A stretch of 64,000 nt of DNA from positions 3,518,444 to 3,582,443 of the forward strand of contig NC_034411.1 in assembly GCF_002078875.1 (NCBI RefSeq), given 5' to 3'. Below, one piece after another: positions 21,901 through 33,900 of this stretch. The notes under the pieces were generated by a model. The model did no database searches and had not been told where the DNA came from. It saw only the letters and a program-made list of their open reading frames with translations. A program made the position numbers and the translations under genes. Origin of the DNA: Numida meleagris. Its lineage: Eukaryota > Chordata > Aves > Galliformes > Numididae. Position 1 is the stretch's first letter, and each line of letters begins with the position of its first letter.

Positions 21901-24900
21901 ATCTGAAAAACAAGATGCCAAGCACCAGCAAGCAGTGTGCTATCCAAGGGTCGAAAAAAGCTTAGAAACCTGGTTTTTCTTTTTAATAGTTGTCATCATT
22001 AATTATATGTATTTTACATAGGTGCTTAGCAGCGATCCTGCAAGCCAGTTCCCCAGGGCTCCATCCTTCCCTGCCTGCTGTCCCGGGCTTCTGGGAATGA
22101 CTAACATTCAGCATTTAAAAACTCATCTACAGGAAAACCCTTCAACTTCATCACATTAGCTATTATTATCATCTGGAGTCTCATTCTCAAGCAAACTAAG
22201 TTCCAGAAAATAGATTTAAAAAAAAAAAAAAAAAAGAGGAAAAAAATAAATAAGAGTTTCAGTCGTGAGACCTAATCCTAAACAAAAGCACAAACGTCCT
22301 TCATCGGTATATTATTACAGCTTGTCTTTATTAACCATATTGAAGAACGGCAGGAAGATTGTGTTTTAATTCAGAATACAGAACAGAACTTGCAAAATCA
22401 GAATGGCCGTCTGTGTCAAAACCGGCCTCATCAATAGCAATACAAAGAAACTACAGACAGATATCAATGTCTTATCAGTAGAATGAGTTAAAAATTTATC
22501 AGGATGCTTTAAAGTCTTTTCCTGAGTGCTATTAATGGCTGTCTTCAGCTGAGGAGCCACACAACAGCAGAGCCCACTTGCGAGGCTGTTCTAATAAGAG
22601 CAGATAAGAATCTAAAGCCAAGCCAATATTTCATGAGATGGCTGCGCTATATCCTATTTTCTGCTGCTGCTTGACCACTAATTTGATTGTTGCTGTTTGA
22701 TTACCGTTACACGCCCACGAAGAACATGGGGAATAGCTAACAGAACTGCTCAGGGACCCAAAGCAAAGCACTACATTACTAAAAAAAAAGTGGGGTTTTC
22801 TGTTTGTGTTTAAAATTAAATAAACCGCGTCCTTTAGGTAACTCCAAGGCCACCGATTAAACCTGCTCAGCGTGAAAGCAAGACAGACGTGTTGTAAATA
22901 TCCCAGTATCAAAAATAAGAGGGGAAAAAGCAACCAGTCTGCAGACCGTGAAAAAGCTATGATCCAGTTACAACTAGTTTACACCTCAGCTACACGGAAA
23001 AGAAACCCACCACTTTATTTCTTGAAGACTTTATGTTTTCTGTCTGCCCTTTTCCTGACAACTTCTATTGTCTGGCCTCTGAGTAGCCCTACTGAGAGCA
23101 GCTGTACACGCTAATTTGTGGTTCACTGAGATGTCAATTGAGTCTTAAAATGAGAAAACAACAGCTGCAAAACAATACTTGGCTTTGGCGCAAATATTTT
23201 CTAAGGTGTACCAGAGTTTAAGTTGTTTTACTAGATAAACATAAATACAAGCCTTACCCTTAGATCAAGTAAAAATAATCAGAGATTCAGTCACATTCTG
23301 CAGGCATTTCTCATTCCACCAAAACATTTCAAATGTTAAATCCTTTAATAACTTTACCTTGAGAGGTCACCACTTCTTCCACTGGATGAACTCCTTTCGG
23401 AGCACATTTCTTGGCTTTCTTTTGCTTCGGAACCATTATTTCCCATAACGCGACCTGCTAAATGAAAAACACAAAGTAGACATTTTCAAATAATAAATCT
23501 GAGGACATTACAGCTGCTGTACTCAGCGAGGGTTAATTCTGATGGTATTACTTGCAGGCCGCAAAATGAATGTAAAGGAAAAAAAAAAAATGCATCTATG
23601 CATCCTGCAACATCTACCAGTACATCTCAGCATAAGTATCCAGGAAAGCACGCAGCAACGTTGGCAGCAGCTGCACGGAGCGAGTGCTGCTTGGGCCAGG
23701 TGCTCCTGGCACAGCAAGGCTGAGGCTGTGTGGACAGATGGACAGACAAGCACAGACCCTTGGGCCAGAATGCAGCGCTGGCGTGCACCATGGGATGTTT
23801 TGCTCACCATTAGGTGAAAATGAGTTAAAAAAAATAATATATATATATATATATATATAAAACTAGTCTCCCTTAACATCTCTTCAGTTATCTGATGATG
23901 ATTTCTTGCGAACAGGGAAACGTTTGCGTGTCTTGACCTATTTTAGAACAAAAGAGCAAACATTGGGTTTAAGAACTGTATTGCATCACACATCAACTTG
24001 AAGCAAAACTTCAAGGATTCATGCTTTTTCTTTTTTTCTTTTTTTAATTCTCAAGTTCTAATTTACTTGCCTTAATCAGGAAGAAGGGTTATTTTCATTC
24101 TCCTTCCCCTTAAATGTATCAGTACATATTAAGTTCTCTTAATACTATTTGATACATCAGTATTTTTAACCATTCCCTTTCAAATACAAAGCTGCATTTG
24201 GGAGACACAAATCTTAGAATTTTTATGACTTAACAGCCAACTTAACAGTCAACCATTTCAAAATCTTTTATCCACACTTTCCTTTATTTCCTCCCTGCTC
24301 TGTGCATCTCATTTCCATTCTGTACAGATTGATTTAAGAAAGTAAATAGATTAAATTCTTTCACTGGAATGGTACAATTGCTCATCTTTGTGCTTATTTC
24401 CATAGACCACGATGCTTAAGTACAAATCCCACTTTACAAGGCTACTTTGCACTGTAAATTATAATTGGGACACAAGGAGACCTTTATATACATGTATCTG
24501 TATAGATGTGACTGAAATTCTAAACAAGCCATGACCATGGAGGAATTCCAGGATGCAAGAATGGCAGGAGCTCAAAGCTGCAGACTGGGAGATGTAGGCA
24601 TGCACTGAGAAACCACTCATCATAGAGGAACTAATGTTTGTGCTTGTTTGCACATGACTCCAGGAAAGTAAAAAATAATAATAGAAGAATCTAATTCAGT
24701 GTAATCAGATCAAAATTCCTGGAAACTGCTTCCCCCTCTAACAGCAAAACACTTAACATGAGCGTGTTTTTCAGGGCTCTCTGTGAGCTGTTCAAGGCAC
24801 AGTGTGGGCAGCAATTGAAGTGACATGCTCGCTTCTTGCCTAGCTGTAGAGCAGGGCAAGACATCCCTTGACCAAGTCCTCCACAAAGGGAGGTGTGCCC

Positions 24901-27900
24901 AGCGAATGGCACAGCGTGGGCTGAAGGACTGTGCAAACCCTCCCAGTGCTGTGTGTGCTCCTGACACCAGCACACTGCTCTTCAGGAGTGCGAAGAACAT
25001 CTGGGCTGCTATCAGAGTGGTTTCAGCATTGCAGGGATCCCACCAGGCCTGCACCTGTAGCTCACACAGCTGCTCGATGCAGCCGGTGCGTACCTATAAA
25101 CCCAAGCAGGTGCCACCCACACAGAAGATAACTTGGGCACATCCTCAGCTCTGATCCATTTGCCTTCTGGGTGCCCTCATTTCACCGAATCATAAAATCA
25201 TTAAGGTTGGAAAAGACCACTAGGATCCCCTAGTTCAACCCCAGCCCACCCCACTTGCCTGCTGACCACATCCCTCAGTGCCACATCCCCATGGCTCTGG
25301 AATACCACCAGGGACGGTGACCCCACCACTCCCTGGGCAGCCTGTGCCAGTGCCTCACCGCTCTGTCTGAGAAAGAATTGTTCCTAATATCCAACTGGTG
25401 ATTTCTCATCAGTCTGCTCAACGAGAACTCAGAGAGGGGGAACACCTAACTCCTTCCTTGCTCAGCCTCCCCATTTGCCCTCAGCCTGAATCTCCCCATC
25501 CCTGCTGGACATTGATTCCTCCACTGGATGCCTACAGCACATTTGCTAGTCCGCCTCCCTAGAACCCAGCCGCTGACCAGCTCTGCCCCAACTTGAGGCA
25601 GGCCCCTTGTTTCTCAGCTCCCCTCACATCAGCCTAGAAGGGCCATTCAGACATGCTTTCCGTGCCTGCACTGGCCACTGCTCTCCCCTACGTCAAACTG
25701 GAGTGTGACCTACTTGTTCTTCACCATTGAGACCCGCTGGAGCCTAGCTTTGCCTATCTGCCAATTATGAAACAATACTGGGCAATCCCCACTTCTGCCT
25801 TAGTTACATCAGACTTATGGCCAACTAGTCCAGCTGTTCCCCTCAAACCTCTATGGGCCTGCTTACATGCCCACAGCACCGGGGGGTCCTTCCAAGCCCT
25901 TGCAAGCCCACTGGCTCACCTTCAGGGCTGAGCGTGGTATTTCATCTGGGTTGTGACACCCATAAAGCACCCAGTGAGGTTTAAGCACTCAGTGTGCAGT
26001 GACCGCTTTGTATGCTGAGCTCTTGCTTCATCTCACCCCACTGACCTGCCTCATCTCCACACCTCAACAACGTGCCCGCATTGTAAGGTAGCGGAAGAGA
26101 CTCCCAAGTGGAAAGAGGCATTGCTTAATGATTTCCTTCTGCCAGTTCGAATGGTGAGAAAGTATGAGGGCTGCTCTGAAAGTAATACCTCCTATGTTAC
26201 GATGTTGGCCCATGATGTCAGAGGCGGATGTTGGTGGGATGGCAGTAGAGGCTGAACCCTCCCATCAGTATCCCATTACATGCTGTTGCCCTGTGACAGA
26301 TGGCAGCAAAGGGGCAGTCTGAAAGAGTGGTGCTGACATGGAAGTGCAGACGAAGCCAAGGTACGCCACTGAATTCCTGCATGCAGAAAAAAAATGGCAC
26401 CACTGATATTCATCGACACTCGGTGAACATTGTTGGAGACCAAACAGCAGATGCGAGCATGTGAGGTGTGGGTGGTGCATTTCAGCAGCAGTGACAGCAA
26501 TGTGAAAGACAAGCCACATCCTGGATGGCAGCATGCAGGCTCCTGCTCATAACAGGCAAAAACGCACAGCTAACGGTGGTGACTGTTGAAAAACTGTGTT
26601 GTGTAGCTGTGTATTTGCTTTATCAAACAGCGTTATCGTGCCCTTTGTAGTTTCCATGGAAATAAATAGGAGACGTTACTTTCAGAGCAACCTACGTGTT
26701 TTGGAGCTGCCCAGCACCATGTTAAAAACATGGTGTTTTGAGCATTTACTCTATGGATGGCCAGTGCCAACTGCACAGAAACAACTGAGAAAGCTTGATA
26801 AAACTCAGCCTTTAAGCTTAAATTGGGACGTTAATAATGAAAGGTAAGTTCTTAATCCAATTGTTCGAGCAATACTGCAAGAGAAGAGAAGCTTTTTTGC
26901 CACAGATGACACAGCTCTCCTCACATCTTTTTCCCCAGTGTATTCTTCCTTCCATTCAGAATTAGCGAAGGATCTGAGATACCACTATTAATTAAAAACA
27001 CTCCACACTTTTTAACTTTGAATTAATTGTGCAGTCTGTATGGGTCAAAGCAGCTTTCATGTCAGCTTTTACAATTTTGTTCCAAACAAAATGGGTGTAC
27101 TTTTCTTCATTAGCCACCAGTTCCAGGAGAAACTGCCGTGGCTGCATAATGAACCACTATTATTTTGTTCTGCTGAACAGTCGGAATGATCTTTGACCCA
27201 GAACATACTGTACCAGCGCAGAACCAGGAAGAAGACATTTTCTCCATGTGTTGCCCTGTGGCCAAGGTTGCAGTGTTTATCAATGTACAGCCAAACATCT
27301 TTGTGACAGAAAAGTGATGCGATGTAACCTTCTGCAAAGAAAGAGAAGAAAGCTCCTGGCCGTGTACTCACAACATTCATACTTGCTAACTGTGTTACCC
27401 GAGAAAAAAGCCCACGCTTTTTGACCATCAACACCAGCATCTCCCTCTGTTACGTTTAAAGCCCTTAACTGCAGCAAGAGTCCCAGGAGGAGTGGAAAAA
27501 AAGTCGGCTGCAGATATCAAGTATTGTCATTACCAGCAATGCCCAAGTGCTTGACTTGGCACGTCCGTCAATAAGAACGTGGCAAGCAACTCCTGGAGTT
27601 GCTGGTTTTCCAGATGCAAACTGGGGAAAACAGGAAGTAGCCAAGGCAGTTTGTGAAGAAACCTCAAGTCTGTGACCTAAGCAAGTAAGCAAGCAGTAGG
27701 TGTTGCTCTACTGGGAGGGGAAGAAGGGCAATTGGAATGCCAATTAAAAGCTATCAACAGCAATTAGTCATTATTTCCAGTAACAATCAATAATCACATA
27801 TGTAAACAGGAGTAGCTAGAGGACAAATGATCCCAGTGCCTTTCCAAGCTCAACTCAGACATGGATCTGCATCTCCCTCGTATGCAAGTGAGAATTCCAC

Positions 27901-30900
27901 AAAAAGGAACTTTGCCTTTTCTGTGTACTTTTAGCAACAATAAAATAGTTAGCAGCTTGGGTATTTCAGCTGTCACTAGACTTCAAAGTTAATAATGCCT
28001 TGAAAGGAATATTATCAGGATCAGCTGAGCCTGCAAGCTGTGTAGTTTTAGTTACCTTGGCAATATTTATTGCATTCACATTCAGAAGTGCTGCTCAGTC
28101 CAGGCTACCACGCTGCTAGCTGCGGCACGAAAATAGGGAACTAACAATAGCTCCTGCCCAGAGGAACTTCAAATCTGAACAGCCTCCTCCACCACATTAA
28201 CACTAATTACGGCACTTGCTGATCATCCACAAAGAGCCATCTGGGATTAAACACAGGATATCAGCTGCCTTGCCACTGCCAGAACACAAACAGCCACTGT
28301 GCAAACCTCTGCCTTGGGACCACAGGCTCGAGTGATCCCCATACACAGCTTTTATACGTGCTGATTTCCCCTGCGATAAAGCAGAAAACTTGCTCACAGG
28401 GAGAGGATAAAGGCTACCTGCAAATCTGATAGAAGGATGTGCTCTTCTGATAAAAGGAGGTGATAGGAGGATGAGCAAACAGATGAAAAAGATCTCCAAA
28501 TTAAGAGCGAGCAGAACACTGCAGTAGCCAGTAGCCAGAAGGAGGTCAAATACCAACAAATATTGCCCCTTCTTTCCTTTGAATGAAGAAAGAATAAAAA
28601 ATACTCTCAGCATAACAATATACCAACACATGATGCTGCCCTCTCAAGAGGGTACACACCTGAAGACCAGTGGGCTCATGGAATCCTGATGGAGCAAGCC
28701 GTCCCAGTGAGAGCACTTCCGAAAGTTGCTGCGTCCACTTGAAGACTGAACAAAGCTTTTCACACAGAATTCACAGCTTAAGTATCACCTACTGGAGAAC
28801 GTAATCTGAACTAATTTAAGCAAAACATACAATTTTACGCTGTGCTGAGGTACTTCTGTCAACCCAACAGTGATTCATCATGTATAGATGAACTTTTTTT
28901 TTTTTTTTTTTGAAACAGCAGTTTGTAATGGATTGATATCAAATGAAGCAAAACATTGGGTAGACTTAATAATGCTTTATTAGCACACTCCAAGTGGAAA
29001 TTCGGGACCCTTTCAACTCCAGCTCAAAGAAGGACCTCACCAGGAAAGACGTGTGGGCGTGGGAAAAGTGTTGGCAGGATTACTGGCTCATTAAATGTGA
29101 CCTAAAAAGGAAAGCAGAATTGGTTTTGTGCCCTTTCATGTTTCCCTATGATACGTGAGAAGGACTATTTTATTATTTTATTTATATATATGTATGTTGG
29201 TAATACTATTATTATTCTTTAGAGGGTTTTTCCTCTTTCTTTCTACATTACAGATTTTTCTACCTGGAGTGGAAATGGAACATGACACCTGTGAAAGCAA
29301 AGCCTGACAGGCAGAGAAGTAATGCCATTTTTATTCAAATACTTTACAGCTTTAGCATCTATTTAAATCAAAGACATAAATGAAGGATAGGAAGAGAATC
29401 TATTTTTGTTGAAGACTTAACAAAACTACCCCTTCAATAAAACCAGCAGTTTCCTACTCATGAGACATTTAAACTGTCATCTGCAAAACCAAAAAGAATG
29501 GATTTTATCATTTTTATCTCCCACTATTTGCCTACCTTAGAAACAGGTAAAAAGCAAACAATTTCTTTTACCAAAGAAACCAAGCATCCAAGAAGAGAAG
29601 TAGAATGAGTCTACGTACGCTCCTCGATCCTCACGTAACTTCAGACATAGCGAGGTTGCTATTCATAAGACGTGGGTGAGATCGATAGCCCTTGTTAGGC
29701 TGAGGGGTGCCTCACACAACATGAAACCCTTTCTGAAGTCCATCAGTACAACACAGTTCTGCAGGGGTAGGATGGGGCTCTATGAAGGAAACCACCTTGA
29801 TGGTACAAGTTGGATCGATCCTGTGTGCTGAGCTGACTTGCAGGTTTGGAAGAAAAGAGGCTTTATTGCCAAAGATAGGAGTATTTACAGAATATTAAAA
29901 TAAATACATCGGTTCCTTTTTTTTTTTTCCCCTATAACAGAAGAAAAAAAAATAAACCACAGCTATAGAAGCACCTGTGAATGCCTATTGGGAAAGACTC
30001 TCAGCTCTCACAATGAAGTCCATCAAAACCTCAGTGCTTCCAGTGTTTAAATAAAAACTTAAAGCCCTCAAGGAATGCAGTAGGCACTTAAAAAAAAAAA
30101 AAACAACACAATTTGTATCCGCTACATTTGGAAAATAATTGTATAACAAAATGGTCATGGATCCCAATCCATCTAAAGACAGAAAACCAGACCCCCACAC
30201 CAGTCATTTGAGCCCCAGAGGCAAGGTGCAGAGATACTGCCTCTGTTTTAGGTTCTGAACAATTTCAGTGCTCCAGGGCTTGTAATGGTGAGCACAAGGC
30301 AGAGAGTGACAGGCGGGGAGAGCAAGGAGCCAGGAAAGAAGAAGAAGCCTGGAGAAGATCATGGGCTGAAGATGAATCGCAGCTGAAAGGAGCAACTTTG
30401 CTTTCAAGTGAGATATGAAAAGCCTCACTCCTAGAGACAACAAGAACGCTGGCCACTGCAAACACGCTGCCAAAAAAACCAGCAAATAAAGCAGATTTGA
30501 GAAGAAAGCATTTTTAGCATAAGTTACCATTTGCAGTATTCAGACTAGTAAGAGTTTCTCAGCATTTTTACAATTGGGAAATATTGGTTCTCGCACATCC
30601 ATTCAATGAGAAGCTACAGGAGAGGGATGTCCATTGTGGTTCAGCTTTGGATCAGATGCAGCCCAGCCCAAGAGCCAGGTTCCCAGCAGAGATGCAAAAA
30701 CTGCTGGGCTTCACGGCTCAAAACAGCCATGCTACGTCCTGAATCCAGCATAGGAGAAACAAGCCAGAAGCCTGGGCAGCTACACACACCCAAACTCAAG
30801 CCTGTGTTCTCCCTTACAAAATAAAAAATAAAATAAATCTATGATGGCATTAGTTAGAGGAAGCCACCGTTTGTCACATCATTCTTGCTGGTGATGTCTG

Positions 30901-33900
30901 CAGATGATGGACCTTAAACCCAAATCCTCTTAAATTACAGACAAAAAAATCAGAACAATCCCAAGCTCTGCCCAATTTTGGATGAATTTTCAAGTAAGCG
31001 TGCTTTACTTCAGGAAAACCATTTAAGTGGCTTGTGTGCTTTTAGTTCACCTAAAAAAATTATCGTCGCAGCTCACGTTTTACAATTACATTGCCATGTG
31101 CAATTGAAGGACGTTTTAAGCAGCAAGAAAAACGAAAGCATTCTACTCTCAAAGCCTCAGAGAAAAAAAAAATATCCTAAGTTTTATGTGGCTAACACAG
31201 TAATATTATTGCTGCAGTATAATTCGGGAATACAAGAAGCACGTTTTTATATTTCAGCTGCAAATTAGGCTCAAAAAGCAGCCGAGGAAAACCTCCATAG
31301 AGAAATGAATTGCTCTCTGAAAGACAGGCTATTTTTAAGTCGTAAAACAGCAGAAAAGCAACAGCCAGCGCTGTATAAACAGATGCCCCCGCACCTTTGT
31401 GTCGGAGTACACACCTGCATAAATAAACAGTTAGCCAAACACGAGCATTCGGAAGGAAGCGGCCCACGACTTTGCAAAATCAGGCAAAAGCAAATTGAGA
31501 CTTATTGCAGAAAGCTCTGCCCTGAATACTAACGCGTTATTGATACTTCACCACCGAACGGCGACGGCATGGCAGGATCCTAAGCGAGCCTAATGCATCT
31601 GCTGCGGGGAGAGCTGAACGCGGCTTGATAAAACCTTATTGCTCAAAATTTGGTGTTATCAGGCAGCTTTTGTAACAGAGGCAAAAGCACAGCTTCCTGT
31701 CTGGCGGGATTTTTCCCCGCGCTTATTCTAATGACACACATTCAATTACGAGAGAAAAGAAAAGAATCAAATCAGAAACATCTGTAGTTTGCCGTATAAT
31801 TACTGGATCTTCCCCACGGAGACTGACCTTTGTAACACCGATACTAGGACCTGAAAGGCTAAATGACGGGATATTCGCACGGTTTAAATGTGTAACATGA
31901 TTACAAGGAATTAAATAGGCACTGTTATTTTCCATCCTGGTTTACGTTAAGATGAGTGCGTACTTTATGATCTCGCGTTTCATCTTAGCGCTCGGTATGT
32001 AGGAGCTGAATTTACTCACTATTAGCGGACCCAAGCCCCCAAAACGCCGTGTTTTGATTATATAATAAAGTTGAATACCACATTTGAGGTTAATATGCAG
32101 CCATTACTTTTACCTGTAATAGGAATCTTTCCTACCACGCTTTCTTCCTGGCTCTCATCTTCACACCAGCTTGTGACTTCTGTATGTGAACACACCATAA
32201 TGAAACCCATTTCAAAGTGGCAGCGATCAGACCGGTTTGTTTTCTTTTAAGCCCTACTCCCTTTAATTTCTCACTTTTGTTATCTCTTATTTATTGATCT
32301 AAACTATCCATTACCGTTCTTAAAAGAGGCGCCTACTGTGAACTTTACTCGAACACGGAGCTGCTGTGTCTCTGTAGCTCCCAGAGAAAAGGAAAAGCTA
32401 ACCAAATGTCTTAAATAATTTAAGACCCAATGGGATTTCAGAAACAAACAGCCAACAGTAACTCTGCGATCTTGTCCAGCAGCCCGACAGCCGCGGCATA
32501 GATCATACCAACTGCTGAAAATTAGTTTAAATCAAAGGCTCCGTCTCCTCCGTGGATAAAAGTGGCATGGATTTAGGAGGCCTAAATCAGTTTGTTTACA
32601 TGTGCTGTGTGAAGAGCGTTGCAACCTAATTGCCTGTCTCTTCTGGACTTTGATGTGAGGGATGCTCTGAGAGCAGGCTGAGCAAGTTCCCGTCGCCAGT
32701 TACTACGCAGCACTAATACATTAATGCCTTATCTGAAGAAATTAACTGGATTTTCACAAACATCCACCTTTTAAGAATGGCACTGAACACCTCTCTTAGC
32801 ATCAGCCCTTTCCCTGTGGAAAATCTGTTTTGCATTCCGGCTTCATTAAAAAAAAAAAAACCACAGCTAAGGTATCACACCATTTCTAAGCAGCAGACAT
32901 TTTTAAAATGTACGTATCCATACAGAACCTGTTTTAATAACTGCAACAAGGTTTGATTTTCTACCTCCATGGAGAAAACTAGTCCTGATAGGTAGTGTTC
33001 ATTTTAAGAAGTAACAAGAATGACAAAAACACAGACATGTTTAAGGAAATCACCAGAAGCTCATTACAAACATTAATTCCCAGTAGCTCTAACACAGTCC
33101 CTGGCAGATTTTGATGGAAAACACACTTGTACCTCGCAGCAGAGCGCGGTGACAGCTCGGAGCACACAGACAGAGCTTTTAGCACTTGTTACCTTGCTTT
33201 TCCATGCCGTCGAGCCACGGAACATGTTTTGCCTGCTCCATTTCCCCGCCATCATTTGGGATCGATGGCAAGCTGTAAGATGATTCATTACTCTGAATAG
33301 ATGACCTATCTCCACGCTCTTCTGCAAGGACCTCTCTCAGCAGCGGTGGAGCCTGCAGCATTAAAAAAATAAAAATAACCACAGTCCTATTATCCCGAGT
33401 CTCGAGAGGCAACGGTTTCCAACATACATTTAGGCTAATCTATGCTTCGCAGAGTGATCTGCTTGCAGGATATTTCTGCTAGATGCTGAATTACCTTCGA
33501 GTTAAATCAGAGCTAGTGCAGGAACTGCATTTTGCCTTCGAGTAACACAAACTTTGAATTATTCTTTTAATCACTAGGTTTTCTGGACACTCCGTTCTGT
33601 GCCTCGTGTATCCACTGTAAGCACAAGAGACTGAAGAAAAGTTTTCCTTTTTCATTTTAGGTGTAGAAATAAGGCAAGTTAGAACACATCGTCAGCAACA
33701 GCTGCAACAAAAACCACCGAGGTCGACAAATCTGAAGCTAGAAAATCCAATCTGATGCCAGCTTCTGATAGACTCAGATTTTCACCTGTATTATCACTGC
33801 GTGTTCCTCAAGTTCAGCCTCACCTGCCTGTATGCAGATGCCTGCAGCAGCTCTAGCCTGACCTCTGCTAATTAAGCATTACTTTCGATGTCCCCAAAAA

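Larger units (their letters stand above)
15347..23357 (-). other. KIZ 8-kb intron with repeat pieces and CNE-like blocks
   Basis: Holds a CR1 tail at about 17400-17563, a CTCF-like site at 19897-19917, stretches at about 19800-20280 and 20980-21360 that look like conserved non-coding sequence, and poly-A/T tracts near 21767 and 22218. No exon recognised. Confidence 0.75.
23455..32113 (-). other. KIZ largest intron (8.7 kb)
   Basis: Contains an (AT)n tract, a CR1 fragment, a Galluhop-type mariner remnant, overlapping open frames at 27069-27440, poly-T at 28894-28911 and a CNE-like region from about 31000. Human KIZ has a further coding segment (around ETEAYQLLKK) expected here; I could not find it. 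Confidence 0.7.

Noticed and set aside
23880..23935. Minus-strand basic peptide [17 protein letters not shown] before a stop, considered as an alternative KIZ terminal exon
   Set aside because: The preceding AG lacks a pyrimidine tract, and the phase required after the 32114 exon gives a different, unrelated peptide.
28655..28765. Possible KIZ exon between 32114 and 23454 (frame with [14 protein letters not shown])
   Set aside because: Splice phase at the donor end is incompatible with the next exon, and similarity to human KIZ is too weak.
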